From the NCBI GenBank assembly GCA_043808235.1, contig JAZDFC010000019.1, positions 62,001-126,000 on the forward strand: DNA of 64,000 nt, given 5' to 3'. A program made the position numbers and the translations under genes. The DNA is from JAZDFC01 sp043808235. Lineage in GTDB: Bacteria; Bacteroidota; Ignavibacteria; Ignavibacteriales; Melioribacteraceae. This document shows positions 16,268 to 25,113 of the stretch, in pieces (positions within the stretch are counted from its first letter, which is position 1; each line of letters opens with the position of its first letter). The notes below the pieces were generated by a model. That model made no database searches. It saw only the letters and a program-made list of their open reading frames with translations, and had not been told where the DNA came from.

Positions 16268-16381
16268 ACAAAAAACAAATTGCAAATTCCAGATAAATAT
16301 CAAATCAAAATGTCCCAATCACACAAGAAAAAATTGTTATGGAATTTGAGATTTGGATTTTGTCTGTTATTTGTTTTTTGT
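16268..16381. repeat. AT-rich inverted repeat in the regulator leader
   Basis: A perfect 13-bp pair ACAAAAAACAAAT (16268-16280) and its reverse complement (16369-16381), with a further pair CAAATTCC (16283-16290) and GGAATTTG (16341-16348) inside. It looks like a dispersed palindromic repeat. It lies between the promoter and the response regulator start, so it would be in the mRNA leader. Confidence 0.55.
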
Positions 16382-16424
16382 CATTTGGGATTTTAAATGC
16401 GTATCGCAGTGGAGAAAAGAAATC

Positions 16425-17792
16425 ATGTCCAAAATATTAATTGTTGACGACAACGAAGATATCCTTATCGCGGCAAAGCTGTTATTAAAGCCCCATGCAT
16501 CAGTAATCATCACGGAAAAAGATCCGGAGAAAATACCATCATTAATCTCAAATGAAAGTTTTGATGTGATTTTTCTCGATATGAATTTCACCAAAGATAC
16601 AACCAGTGGGCAGGAAGGATTATTCTGGCTGAAAGAGATTTTGAAAATCGACCCGAGCGCAGTTGTAATTTTAATTACCGCTTACGGCGATATCGAAACC
16701 GCTGTGCGTGTAGTGAAAGAAGGCGCAACTGATTTCATTTTAAAACCCTGGCATAATGAAAAATTCATAGCAACATATTCGTCGGCATTAAAACTCCGCG
16801 AGTCGCGGTTGGAAATAAGCCGGATGAAATCACGGCAGAAATATTTAAACGAAGGCGACGAAGCCGGATTCTGCGGAATCATCGGTACATCGGAATCCAT
16901 GCAGAAAGTTTTTAATACAATTACAAAGGTTGCTGAAACCGATGCAAACATTTTAATCCTCGGCGAGAATGGAACGGGGAAAGAACTTGTTGCGCGTGCA
17001 CTTCACAGCAAATCGAAAAGAGTGAGCGAGCCGTTTATTAATGTTGATATGGGTTCAATTACGCAATCACTTTTCGAAAGTGAATTATTCGGACACGTGA
17101 AGGGTGCATTCACCGATGCGAAAGGCGACAGACCGGGCAGATTCGAAATTGCATCCGGCGGAACATTATTTTTAGATGAAATCAGCAACATCCCGATGGA
17201 ACTACAGGCAAAGCTGCTGACCGCAATTCAAAAAAAGGAAGTTACACGGGTCGGTTCAAATTCACCGGTTCAAATTGATATCCGTTTAATCAGCGCAACG
17301 AATCATCCGATTTACGAATCGGTTGCGCAAAATAAATTCCGGCAGGATTTGCTTTACAGAATCAACACGGTTGAAATTCATCTTCCGCCGCTGCGGGAAA
17401 GAGCCGGAGACATACCGTTACTCATAGAACATTTCATGTCGATTTATAAAAACAAATACGGCAAGCAATCCCTCGGCATCGAAACACAGACATTGAAAAA
17501 ATTCGAGAACTATTCATGGCCCGGCAATATCCGCGAACTTCAACACGCGATTGAACGCAGCATAATTTTATGCGAAGGCGATATGCTGAAACCGTCCGAT
17601 TGTTATTTTAATGTATCGCAGCAGCAAAAAGATGAAGCGGAAGAATTCGATAGTTACAATCTTGAAGATGTGGAAAAAGTAATCATTCGAAAAGTACTTT
17701 TAAAACACCAGGGCAATGTCTCCAAAGCCGCGAAGGAATTGGGCTTAACGCGCGCATCGCTTTACCGCCGAATGGAAAAACACGGAATGTAA
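16425..17792 (+). CDS. Sigma-54-dependent response regulator (NtrC family)
   Basis: A 455-residue activator. The receiver domain (about 3-115) has acidic D8/D9, phosphoacceptor D52 (FLDMN) and K107 (LKPW). The AAA+ domain has Walker A GENGTGKE at 180-187, Walker B GGTLFLDE at 245-252, and the sigma-54 contact loop as GAFTDA at 227-232 (textbook GAFTGA). The C-terminal Fis-type helix-turn-helix is in the last 25 residues (NVSKAAKELGLTRASLYRRM). The start with GGAG upstream (16425) is preferred over a frame opening at 16353. The kinase gene begins one base after its stop. Likely binds the three tandem palindromes and opens the sigma-54 promoters beside them. Confidence 0.95.
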   Translation: MSKILIVDDNEDILIAAKLLLKPHASVIITEKDPEKIPSLISNESFDVIFLDMNFTKDTTSGQEGLFWLKEILKIDPSAVVILITAYGDIETAVRVVKEGATDFILKPWHNEKFIATYSSALKLRESRLEISRMKSRQKYLNEGDEAGFCGIIGTSESMQKVFNTITKVAETDANILILGENGTGKELVARALHSKSKRVSEPFINVDMGSITQSLFESELFGHVKGAFTDAKGDRPGRFEIASGGTLFLDEISNIPMELQAKLLTAIQKKEVTRVGSNSPVQIDIRLISATNHPIYESVAQNKFRQDLLYRINTVEIHLPPLRERAGDIPLLIEHFMSIYKNKYGKQSLGIETQTLKKFENYSWPGNIRELQHAIERSIILCEGDMLKPSDCYFNVSQQQKDEAEEFDSYNLEDVEKVIIRKVLLKHQGNVSKAAKELGLTRASLYRRMEKHGM

Positions 17793-17793
17793 A

Positions 17794-19134
17794 ATGAAAA
17801 GTTTTAGACTAAATTTAATTTTCAGAATTCTTTTATTATCATTATCAATTTTTACAGCGTTTTATCTTTATTTCAATTCGTTTTCATTCGTCTGGATTGT
17901 TGTATTAATTGGAATTGTCTTCTTCCAAATTTTACTTCTTGTAAATTATGTTGATAAAACCAACCATCTGCTTTCCGGCATATTTGAGTCGATTTACTAT
18001 TCGGATTTTTCACAGCACTTTGATTTTTCGAAATTGGGTAAATCGTTCAAAGACCTTTCCGAGCAGTTCAACAAAGTATTCAATAAGATGAAAGAGACCC
18101 GGAACGAGAAAGAAGAAAGTTTAAATTACTTACACACAGTTGTGCAGCATGTCGGTGTCGGGTTGATTTCGTTCGATTCGAAAGGTGATGTTGAGTTTAT
18201 AAATAGGGCCGCGAAAAATCTTCTTCGAATAAATACTCTGAAAAATATAAGTTCTTTGAATGAGGTAAGTGAAAATTTCGGCGAATTTATAAAAAAACTT
18301 CCGCCAAAGAAAAAAGTTACGTATCGATATTCAACCCAAGAAGACAGCACGGATTTTCTATTATACGCAACCGAGTTTCGAATGCGAGGCGATTTGATGC
18401 GGCTTATCGCAATTCAAAATATCGAATCAGAATTGGATGAAAAAGAAATCGAAGCGTGGCAAAAGTTAATTCGTGTTCTCACCCACGAAATTATGAACTC
18501 GATTACTCCGATCTCATCTCTCGCATCCACATTGAATAAAATGCTGCCGGCAATAAAAGAAACCGGGGCGCCGGTTGATACCGAAACATACGATGACATC
18601 TCCTCGGCGGTAAATACAATTCAAAAACGAAGCGACGGTTTGCTAAACTTTGTCGATAAATACAGAAGTTTTACCAAAGTCCCGAAGCTCAACATTCAAC
18701 CACTAAGGGTGAGTCAGCTTTTCAATCGAATCAAATTGTTAATGGATTCGGCGCTCGGCGGAAGGCAAATACAATTCAAAATTTCGGTTATTCCCGACAG
18801 CCTGGAAATCAATGTTGATTCCGATTTAGTTGAGCAAGTGCTTATAAATTTGCTGAACAATGCAATTCAATCTATCGGTCAAAAGGAGAATGGGAGTATT
18901 TCGCTTTCGGCATTTATTGATGAAAGGGGAAGAGCAATTATCCAGGTGAGCGATAATGGCGCTGGAATTCCCGAAGACATAATGGATAAAATTTTCATAC
19001 CGTTTTTCTCAACAAAGAAAGAAGGGTCCGGTGTTGGACTAAGTATTTCTCGACAGATAATACGTGCTCATGGGGGAAATATACGGGTAAGTTCAGTTCC
19101 GAATAAAGATACGGTATTTACTCTTCGGTTTTAA
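17794..19134 (+). CDS. Sensor histidine kinase, partner of the sigma-54 regulator
   Basis: A 446-residue membrane kinase. Two N-terminal helices (about 8-27 and 32-51) with almost no extracytoplasmic loop suggest it senses the membrane itself or an internal signal. A PAS-like segment follows (about 105-215). The HisKA box is LTHEIMNS with phosphoacceptor H231, then N-box NLLNNA near 355, G1 DNGAGIPED near 387, and G2 GSGVGLSIS near 412. It starts one base after the regulator gene, so the pair is one operon. The pair probably monitors the envelope and controls the permease array; the signal is unknown. Confidence 0.95.
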   Translation: MKSFRLNLIFRILLLSLSIFTAFYLYFNSFSFVWIVVLIGIVFFQILLLVNYVDKTNHLLSGIFESIYYSDFSQHFDFSKLGKSFKDLSEQFNKVFNKMKETRNEKEESLNYLHTVVQHVGVGLISFDSKGDVEFINRAAKNLLRINTLKNISSLNEVSENFGEFIKKLPPKKKVTYRYSTQEDSTDFLLYATEFRMRGDLMRLIAIQNIESELDEKEIEAWQKLIRVLTHEIMNSITPISSLASTLNKMLPAIKETGAPVDTETYDDISSAVNTIQKRSDGLLNFVDKYRSFTKVPKLNIQPLRVSQLFNRIKLLMDSALGGRQIQFKISVIPDSLEINVDSDLVEQVLINLLNNAIQSIGQKENGSISLSAFIDERGRAIIQVSDNGAGIPEDIMDKIFIPFFSTKKEGSGVGLSISRQIIRAHGGNIRVSSVPNKDTVFTLRF

Positions 19135-19476
19135 TAAAGAATATACTTTACTGCTAATAACACGAATTTCGCTAAGAGCACTCAAGTTGTTATAATGTGA
19201 TCAAAAATTCTAATCTCAAATAGGATTAATCCTTAATTCTATTTGTAATTGTTGACAAAATTCAAAAGTAGCTGATTTTAAAAATTGAGTGCAATAAATA
19301 TATTCAAGGATTCATACCTTGTTAAAAATTGGATGGTGTGAACGCTAATTTCATGGACTAGTAGTTAATTACATTTGGAGAGGTTATGGTTGCATAGCCG
19401 CGAAAAATTTATTTTTGAACGGAATAATTACTTTTGCGCTCGTTATTAGATAGTTTTCACAAAAAAAATCATATTC
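19135..19476. other. Intergenic stretch without gene
   Basis: Between the kinase gene and the tRNA-Met promoter I see no open reading frame or RNA gene. It is AT-rich. A phrase near 19155 (AACACGAATTTCGC) resembles part of the GCCAC/ACGAATT repeat at 14466 but is not a full copy. Confidence 0.5.
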
Positions 19477-19507
19477 TTGAAGTTTCGGCAAAGTGTACTT
19501 ATATTTG
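19477..19507 (+). promoter_or_regulatory. Bacteroidota-type promoter of tRNA-Met (and secG)
   Basis: TTG (19477-19479), 20 bases, then TATATTTG (19500-19507), matching TTG-N20-TAnnTTTG. Transcription would start about 15 bases before the tRNA. The same geometry precedes rpsU and the tRNA-Asn pair. Confidence 0.55.
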
Positions 19508-19528
19508 TTGCCTAATTTTTTGATATTT

Positions 19529-19602
19529 GGCGAGGTAGCTCAGTAGGTTAGAGCAGTGGAATCATAATCCACGTGTCGGGGGTTCGAATCCCTCCCTCGC
19601 TA
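19529..19602 (+). tRNA. tRNA-Met (CAT), elongator type
   Basis: A 74-base cloverleaf. The acceptor stem is GGCGAGG with CCTCGCT, the D-loop has AGCTCAGTAGGTTAGAGC, the anticodon stem GTGGA/TCCAC encloses loop ATCATAA (anticodon CAT), and the T-arm has GGTTCGAATCC. No CCA is encoded. CAT could also be tRNA-Ile2 modified by TilS, but the body matches elongator tRNA-Met. secG starts 21 bases later. Confidence 0.92.
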
Positions 19603-19623
19603 CTTTAAATCATAGGAGAAAAG

Positions 19624-19995
19624 ATGTATACTTTGTTAATAACCATTTCGATTATCACTGCTGTATTATTAATTATTGTGATTTTACTTCAATCGAGTAA
19701 GGGAGGCGGTTTAGCCGGTACCTTTGGCGGAGCTAATATGGGCGCTATGTTTGGATCAAGAAGAACAGCAGATTTTTTAAGTAAAGCTACATGGTATCTT
19801 GGCGCTACATTATTGGTACTTGCACTTGTAATTAATTTATTCTTTCTGCCAAGACAAGGCACAAGCGCGCAGCAAGAGAGTATAATTCAAAGTACGGGCA
19901 GACAATCGGTTCCTACAAATCCATCGCTTCCGCAGCAACAACCAAGTAGTAGCGAAAACCAAAATCAACAGCCGACAGAGCAGCAGCCTAAGTAA
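19624..19995 (+). CDS. secG: Preprotein translocase subunit SecG
   Basis: A 123-residue inner-membrane protein that assists SecYE in moving preproteins. It has two helices (about 3-23 and 55-77) flanking the typical glycine-rich loop SSKGGGLAGTFGGANMGAMF and RRTADFLSKATW. The C-terminal tail (85-123) is rich in Q, P, S and N and is longer than in E. coli, as is common in Bacteroidota. AGGAGAAAAG precedes the ATG. A strong hairpin follows. Confidence 0.95.
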   Translation: MYTLLITISIITAVLLIIVILLQSSKGGGLAGTFGGANMGAMFGSRRTADFLSKATWYLGATLLVLALVINLFFLPRQGTSAQQESIIQSTGRQSVPTNPSLPQQQPSSSENQNQQPTEQQPK

Positions 19996-20015
19996 TAAAA
20001 ATTTTAGATAGAATT

Positions 20016-20045
20016 AAAAGCCGGCGAGATAGACCGGCTTTTTTT
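20016..20045 (+). terminator. Terminator after secG, possibly bidirectional
   Basis: A hairpin with stem AAAAGCCGG (20016-20024) and CCGGCTTTT (20034-20042) is followed by a T run on the plus strand. The A run at its 5' side gives a T run on the minus strand, so it can also end the D,D-peptidase transcript that stops at 20044. Confidence 0.85.
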
Positions 20046-21450
20046 ATAACTTTTCCGCAAGTACCGTAATAATATCGTCTTGAATCGCTTTGTAAAATGA
20101 GACATCTTTTTCGCTGAATTCCATTATGATAGAAACAATATAATTACTTCCCGTTACAGCAGTCAAATATCCGGAGACGGCAGATACACCGCGCAAATAA
20201 CCTGTTTTCCCCCTAAAGTTTCCGTAAGCGGTGGAATTAAAAAATCTGTTTCGTAATGTACCGTCCACACCTGCAATCGATAATGAATTATAGAAATAGG
20301 GGTAAAGGTATGGATCGAAGTATATTTTTTCCAAAAGTTCGGTTATTGATTTTACCGAAACATTATTGTACCGGGAAATTCCCGAACCGTCCACGATAGA
20401 TGTGCCCTCATGGTATATGTCATTTTCGCGTAGAAAGGATAATACTGCTTGTGTTGCATAAAATGAATTGCCCTGCTCTCCTGAATAAAAAGCTCCTAAC
20501 GCTTTAAACAAACATTCTGCGGCGAAATTATCGCTTCTCTTGTTAATTGGCATAATCAAATCCCCAAGTGTTACCGACTCCTTACATAGCTCTGACGAGG
20601 GAATTATTGTTTCTCCTTTTGTTGGATGACCATTAACTTGAATACCGTTCTTTTTAAGCAAATCATAAAATATAAATGATGCGAATAGCTGTGGGTCATC
20701 AATATCGACATTAATCACGGAACTGCCTTTTCGTTTTAGTCCACCGGAGATATTAATGTTGATTCCGTTCTCGGAAGTAGTTACTGAGATCTTAGGAGTA
20801 GATCTTTTCTTAGTTGATTTTGCCGAGACACTTACATTATAAAACGAACATGACGGACTAATATTATATGTCAATTTTTTGTTTGCAGTAGTGGCAGCAT
20901 GCAACGATATAACAATTTCATTTCTATTTAGAACTAACGCAGATACAGCAGGTAGCTTCAAATTCGAAGTCTCATCGGCAATCCAATCTTCTCTCGAATA
21001 ATAATCATCAAAATAAGTGTCGTCGGCAATTACGTCCCCGATAATTGTTCTTAATCCTCTATTAAAAAGTGATTTCACAAGTGAATCGAGTTCCTCAACT
21101 GAAAAAGTTGAATTACCGAATCCTTTTAAATAAATATTGCCCTCTAAAATTCCATCGCTTATTACGGGATCATCCGAATATATAATTGTCGAGAAAAGGA
21201 AATCTCCGTTCATTGTGGCAAGAGAGGTTGCCGTTGTGAAGAGTTTTGTATTGGATGCCGGGATTAATAGCAGCGAAGAATTTTGCGAGAATACTGTATC
21301 CTTTGCTAGAGAATTGTAAATTAAAATACCGCACTTTGTAGAAGCTGGTAACCTATCAAGATTTGATTGAATTAAATCTCGGATTTCTGTTTGGGAGTAA
21401 TAATTTGAATTTATTAAAAACGATAATGTAAAGAGGAAGAATAATCTCAT
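20044..21450 (-). CDS. dacB: D-alanyl-D-alanine carboxypeptidase/endopeptidase (PBP4 type, S13)
   Basis: A 468-residue secreted penicillin-binding protein trimming peptidoglycan crosslinks in the periplasm. It has a signal peptide (MRLFFLFTLSFLINSNYYSQ). The three active-site motifs are SxxK (S66-N-T-K69), SxN (S306-D-N308) and KTG (K415-T-G417). The insert of about 190 residues between the first two motifs is the S13 hallmark. Transcribed alone on the minus strand, divergent from the LOG-family gene. Confidence 0.94.
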   Translation of the reverse strand: MRLFFLFTLSFLINSNYYSQTEIRDLIQSNLDRLPASTKCGILIYNSLAKDTVFSQNSSLLLIPASNTKLFTTATSLATMNGDFLFSTIIYSDDPVISDGILEGNIYLKGFGNSTFSVEELDSLVKSLFNRGLRTIIGDVIADDTYFDDYYSREDWIADETSNLKLPAVSALVLNRNEIVISLHAATTANKKLTYNISPSCSFYNVSVSAKSTKKRSTPKISVTTSENGININISGGLKRKGSSVINVDIDDPQLFASFIFYDLLKKNGIQVNGHPTKGETIIPSSELCKESVTLGDLIMPINKRSDNFAAECLFKALGAFYSGEQGNSFYATQAVLSFLRENDIYHEGTSIVDGSGISRYNNVSVKSITELLEKIYFDPYLYPYFYNSLSIAGVDGTLRNRFFNSTAYGNFRGKTGYLRGVSAVSGYLTAVTGSNYIVSIIMEFSEKDVSFYKAIQDDIITVLAEKL

Positions 21451-21582
21451 TGTAAGTTATTTTGTTGTTTGTGAATATAAAGTTGATTATTACTTCAAAT
21501 AATCTAAGATTTGAAGCCTAAAATTTTGCTACTTGGTAAATGGTTTTCTATCGAAAGATAAATATTGTGGAGATGTAATTAA

Positions 21583-22425
21583 ATGAAAAAAAATAAGATG
21601 CCCGAAAAAGCATATAAAAATTTGGATTTTTTGAATTCTGCAGCCGCGCGTACAGTGAGAATACTCTCGGAATTTTATGAACCACAGTGGCGATTCAGGA
21701 AGAACAGCATAATTGATACCATTGTTTTTTTTGGCTCTGCCCGCTTACTCTCAAGTAATGATGCTCTGAAACAATTACGGAAATTAACGAAAGAAAAAAA
21801 CGGGAATGATAAAACATACAGTGCAGAACTAAAACGTGCGGAGAGATTATATGAAATGTCGCGTTATTATGATGATGCAGTAGAATTATCAAAACGACTT
21901 ACAGAATGGTCAATGAACTTGCCATTGGAAGAAAAACGATTTATTGTTTGCACCGGCGGCGGGCCTGGAATTATGGAAGCTGCGAATAAAGGAGCCAAAT
22001 TAGCCGGAGGTCCAACAGTTGGTTTAAATATTAGCATTCCTTTTGAACAGTCGGTAAATAAATATGTTGACAAGGAATTGGCATTTGAATTCCACTATTT
22101 CTTCATGAGGAAATTCTGGTTGATTTACCTAGCAAAGGCGCTTATTGTTTTCCCGGGTGGATTTGGCACCTTTGATGAATTAATGGAAGTGTTGACCTTA
22201 ACTCAGACGGGTAAAATCACAAAGAAAATGAAGGTTATTGTTTACGATGAAAATTACTGGAAAGAAGTGATAAATTTCGAAAAACTAATCGAATACGGAA
22301 CCATCAATAAATCGGATATGAAATTATTTGATTTTTGTAGTACAGTAGATGACGCTTTTAGGCTTATTACAGAGCATTTCAAAAAGCATTATCTAAATCA
22401 TAAAGAGGTAAAAGGGAAGAAATAA
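21583..22425 (+). CDS. LOG-family protein (TIGR00730, nucleotide 5'-monophosphate nucleosidase-like)
   Basis: A 280-residue cytoplasmic protein with the LOG/'lysine decarboxylase-like' Rossmann motifs CTGGGPGIMEAANKGA (about 123-138) and PGGFGTFDE (191-199). Known relatives cleave ribose 5'-phosphate from cytokinin nucleotides or from AMP/IMP. The 120-residue N-terminal part is longer than in plant LOG enzymes, as in the larger bacterial PpnN-like members. GGAGATG lies upstream of the start. It converges on rpsU. Confidence 0.9.
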   Translation: MKKNKMPEKAYKNLDFLNSAAARTVRILSEFYEPQWRFRKNSIIDTIVFFGSARLLSSNDALKQLRKLTKEKNGNDKTYSAELKRAERLYEMSRYYDDAVELSKRLTEWSMNLPLEEKRFIVCTGGGPGIMEAANKGAKLAGGPTVGLNISIPFEQSVNKYVDKELAFEFHYFFMRKFWLIYLAKALIVFPGGFGTFDELMEVLTLTQTGKITKKMKVIVYDENYWKEVINFEKLIEYGTINKSDMKLFDFCSTVDDAFRLITEHFKKHYLNHKEVKGKK

Positions 22426-22445
22426 AAAAGCCCCGGTTAAGGGGC
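22425..22445 (-). terminator. Terminator of rpsU
   Basis: Minus strand: GCCCC-TTAACC-GGGGC, then TTTTTT. It lies six bases after the rpsU stop and overlaps the 3' end region of the convergent LOG-family gene. Confidence 0.85.
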
Positions 22446-22450
22446 AGTTA

Positions 22451-22642
22451 TTAATCTCGCGGGGTTTCCTTCATCGCTCTACGTTTTGCTTTGATGCCGC
22501 TCATACGTTTCTCAATCGAGGGCTTCACGAAAAAGGTCCTTTTCTTAAATTCTTTAAGAATACCGGAACGTTCATATTTTTTCTTGAACCGTTTTAACGC
22601 TTTGTCGATGTTTTCGTTTTCTGAAATCGTAATCCCAACCAA
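22451..22642 (-). CDS. rpsU: 30S ribosomal protein bS21
   Basis: A 63-residue basic ribosomal protein: ENENIDKALKRFKKKYERSG, then KEFKKRTFFVKPSIEKR and a basic tail. bS21 is in the small-subunit platform near the anti-Shine-Dalgarno sequence. The start is TTG with AAGGTGA seven bases before. A TTG-N20-TAnnTTTG promoter lies upstream and a hairpin terminator downstream, so it is a single-gene unit. Confidence 0.96.
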   Translation of the reverse strand: MVGITISENENIDKALKRFKKKYERSGILKEFKKRTFFVKPSIEKRMSGIKAKRRAMKETPRD

Positions 22643-22682
22643 ATTAATTCACCTTCTTTCTAATTGATTAAAAAATGGTTTT

Positions 22683-22713
22683 CAAACCTATCCAATAAAA
22701 GGTTATTTGTCAA
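22683..22713 (-). promoter_or_regulatory. Bacteroidota-type promoter of rpsU
   Basis: Minus strand: TTGACA (22713-22708) and TAGGTTTG (22690-22683), with exactly 20 bases between TTG and TA. It fits TTG-N20-TAnnTTTG. Confidence 0.65.
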
Positions 22714-22763
22714 TTTATTTTGTAGCGTCCGCTAAGAATTAGAGAATTTATTATGGGCATTAT

Positions 22764-22920
22764 TCAAATTAACCAGTAAGTACCACGAAAAGCGCTAATG
22801 GATTCTGTATCTTCTTCAGTTGGAGTTATCACCAAAACAGGTGTTTTAGAATTACGTATGACTTTTTCTGCCACACTGTCAATTATCCGTTTTATTAATA
22901 CCCTCGCTCGGTTTGATTGC
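22764..22920 (-). pseudogene. Remnant of a universal stress protein (UspA) gene, C-terminal end
   Basis: A minus-strand frame ending in TGA at 22764 translates to ...RIIDSVAEKVIRNSKTPVLV then ITPTEEDTE and about a dozen more residues. The SVAEKVIRNSKTPVLVI segment is the classic end of the UspA nucleotide-binding fold. No upstream UspA sequence or plausible start is present: the frame runs into the 3' end of the sigma-factor gene after about 50 codons. About two-thirds of the gene is therefore lost. Confidence 0.6.
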
Positions 22921-22938
22921 GAAATTATACGGTGTGAA

Positions 22939-23529
22939 TCATTTTATTAAATATCCTTTGTCTTTTGCGTAATCATATAACTTTGTATATAACATTTTTC
23001 TTGCTCTATGAAGTCTACTTCTAACAGTGCCAACCGGGCAATCAACAAAATCTGCAATTTCTTCGTAAGTAAATCCCTCGATGTCGCTTAAAATAATTAC
23101 CGTTCTAAAATCTTCCGGCAATTTGGTTATTGCCAGCGATATTTCGTCATCCATCAAACCGTTGAATGCATCCATCGAATAATGCTGGGTTTTAATGTCC
23201 TCTGCTTTTATATTTTCATAAAAATTCTCGATATCCTCGTAATCGACTTTATCCGGTTCTTTTTTCACCCTTCTATATTCGTTGATGAATGAGTTTTTTA
23301 ATATTCGGAAAAGCCATGCTTTTGAATTAGTACCTTTCTCAAATTTATCGAAGAAACGGAAGGCTTTTAGATAAGTTTCCTGTACAAGATCATCGGCATC
23401 CTCTTCGCTCCCTGTCATTCGTAATGCATAGTTGAACAATGCCTCCATGTGCGGAATTGTTTCCTTTTCGAACTCGGCGTATAATATACGCTGATCTTCT
23501 CTATTTGTATATTTTGAGGAAGCTCGCAC
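22939..23529 (-). CDS. RNA polymerase sigma factor, ECF (sigma-70 family)
   Basis: A 196-residue group 4 sigma factor. Region 2 spans about 25-95 (NYALRMTGSEEDADDLVQET, then KAWLFRILKNSFINEYRR) and region 4 about 135-190 (LPEDFRTVIILSDIEGFTYE, then GTVRSRLHRARKML). The acidic linker between them is long. No anti-sigma gene is adjacent. The start used is GTG with no clear ribosome site. The upstream gene on the same strand, the M14 peptidase, ends 54 bases before. Targets cannot be told. Confidence 0.93.
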   Translation of the reverse strand: MRASSKYTNREDQRILYAEFEKETIPHMEALFNYALRMTGSEEDADDLVQETYLKAFRFFDKFEKGTNSKAWLFRILKNSFINEYRRVKKEPDKVDYEDIENFYENIKAEDIKTQHYSMDAFNGLMDDEISLAITKLPEDFRTVIILSDIEGFTYEEIADFVDCPVGTVRSRLHRARKMLYTKLYDYAKDKGYLIK

Positions 23530-23583
23530 TAATTATTTGTATCCATTTATTCCATTGTAAAAAAATCAAAAGTACAGTCCAAT

Positions 23584-25008
23584 TTACAAAATTAGTCCAT
23601 TTTGAATATTATTTATTTTCGATTGCATGTCGGCGACAAATCCATTTATAACAACAAACTTTACATCTCCATTTTTTTTGATTATAAAATTTGCCGGCTT
23701 TTCAAGTTCAATTTCGGTTGAAAGAATGTTAGTGCATATGATTATATTCATCGGAATTCTTGAATTGTTACATCCAAAATTAACTCTCTCTACTTTGATG
23801 CCGGTGTATCCGGATGCATATAACTTATCATAATCCAAATCACGAATCTCATCTGTTGTGAAAATTTTTTCGTTATATATTTTGCCGGATGAAATTTCCA
23901 TACCGGTACAGTCAATTTCTTCATGCCCGTAATGAGTGGAGAGATCACCGAAATCTTCGAGACTACTTTCACAAAATATTTGATTGGAAACCGGATCTAA
24001 TTTCCCGGTTCTTTTTATAGCCACGTCAACAAGAAAACTACCTAGTTCTTTTTTGTACGTTAAATTTCTGAACACCAGATCATACATTAACTCTTTGTTT
24101 TCGGGAATTGCAAAGTAAGACTCAATGTTTTCTTGCAAATAGTTTTTTGAAGCTATGGAATGCAAAACTGAGAGGATTGCAATAAAGGTAATTTTTTCAA
24201 GGAAAAGTTTTTGCGGATCATCTTTCCAACTGCCGGATTCAATCAATATCGTACTCGATCCGTCCTTTGTGAAATTATCGCCGAAAGCGCGCGGCTCAAA
24301 TTCATCATTATATCTGGCGATATGTCCGGGTATAAAACCACTCAAAATTTTTGCAGCCCTCGCTATAATTTTCATTGAATTTTCCCGTACAATATTAATT
24401 TCTTTTTTGTAATTGAACGGCGGCGATAAAAACGAAATTGCAGCGGAATGATGATTATAACCGGCTGTATAACTTGAATTCTGATCATGAAGATTTAGGC
24501 AAAAATGCGGTTGGAATTTTTTCCAATAATTGTAAAGAATGACAGCTTCCGGGCTTTGCAGTTTTAGTGCGTCTCTGTTCAAATCAATTTTCACTGAATT
24601 TCGCCTGCTGTATTTTTCGGCACCGTCGGGATTCAACATCGGGATGAAAACGACTTCCAATTTATCAATCAAAAAATCTTTCACCGGCTGCTCTTCATCT
24701 TTTCTGCTTAAAAAATTGATTATATTGAAAAGCGCACGTGTGGCTGTGGGTTCGTCACCATGCATTTGCGACCATGCAAGTACTTTCGTTGTACCGGTTC
24801 CAAATTTAATTGAGAAAATATCTCTTCCTTCCAGAGATGTGCCCAGCTTTTGAACATTAAATCCCGCCATTTTTTTTGTTTTATTTATTAGCGGCAAAAT
24901 ATCCTGATATTTTACTGTCGGATTGTTAAAAGATTTTTCGCTATAAACTTCAAAATTCTCATATAAGTAATTTGAAAGAGATTCAATATCCGGCTCAATT
25001 TTTTTCAT
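23584..25008 (-). CDS. M14-family zinc carboxypeptidase-like protein
   Basis: A 474-residue protein with M14 metallopeptidase features. Zinc ligands are in QMHGDEPTA (H83 and E86) and LNLHDQN (H174), the substrate-binding segment is DLNRDA (about 142-147), and the catalytic glutamate is E257 in ILIESGSW. No signal peptide is apparent, so it may act in the cytoplasm, unusual for digestive carboxypeptidases but known for amidases and deacylases in this fold. The C-terminal 190 residues are an extra domain I do not recognise. It lies upstream of the sigma-factor gene. Confidence 0.88.
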   Translation of the reverse strand: MKKIEPDIESLSNYLYENFEVYSEKSFNNPTVKYQDILPLINKTKKMAGFNVQKLGTSLEGRDIFSIKFGTGTTKVLAWSQMHGDEPTATRALFNIINFLSRKDEEQPVKDFLIDKLEVVFIPMLNPDGAEKYSRRNSVKIDLNRDALKLQSPEAVILYNYWKKFQPHFCLNLHDQNSSYTAGYNHHSAAISFLSPPFNYKKEINIVRENSMKIIARAAKILSGFIPGHIARYNDEFEPRAFGDNFTKDGSSTILIESGSWKDDPQKLFLEKITFIAILSVLHSIASKNYLQENIESYFAIPENKELMYDLVFRNLTYKKELGSFLVDVAIKRTGKLDPVSNQIFCESSLEDFGDLSTHYGHEEIDCTGMEISSGKIYNEKIFTTDEIRDLDYDKLYASGYTGIKVERVNFGCNNSRIPMNIIICTNILSTEIELEKPANFIIKKNGDVKFVVINGFVADMQSKINNIQNGLIL

Positions 25009-25113
25009 GATTTATAACCACAAATTTGTTGGCTTTAATTTCAATAAAATATTAGGAAAAACAAAGTGAAGTTTGTGATAAATAGATTAGTGAATGCGGT
25101 AAAAGTTGTTATT

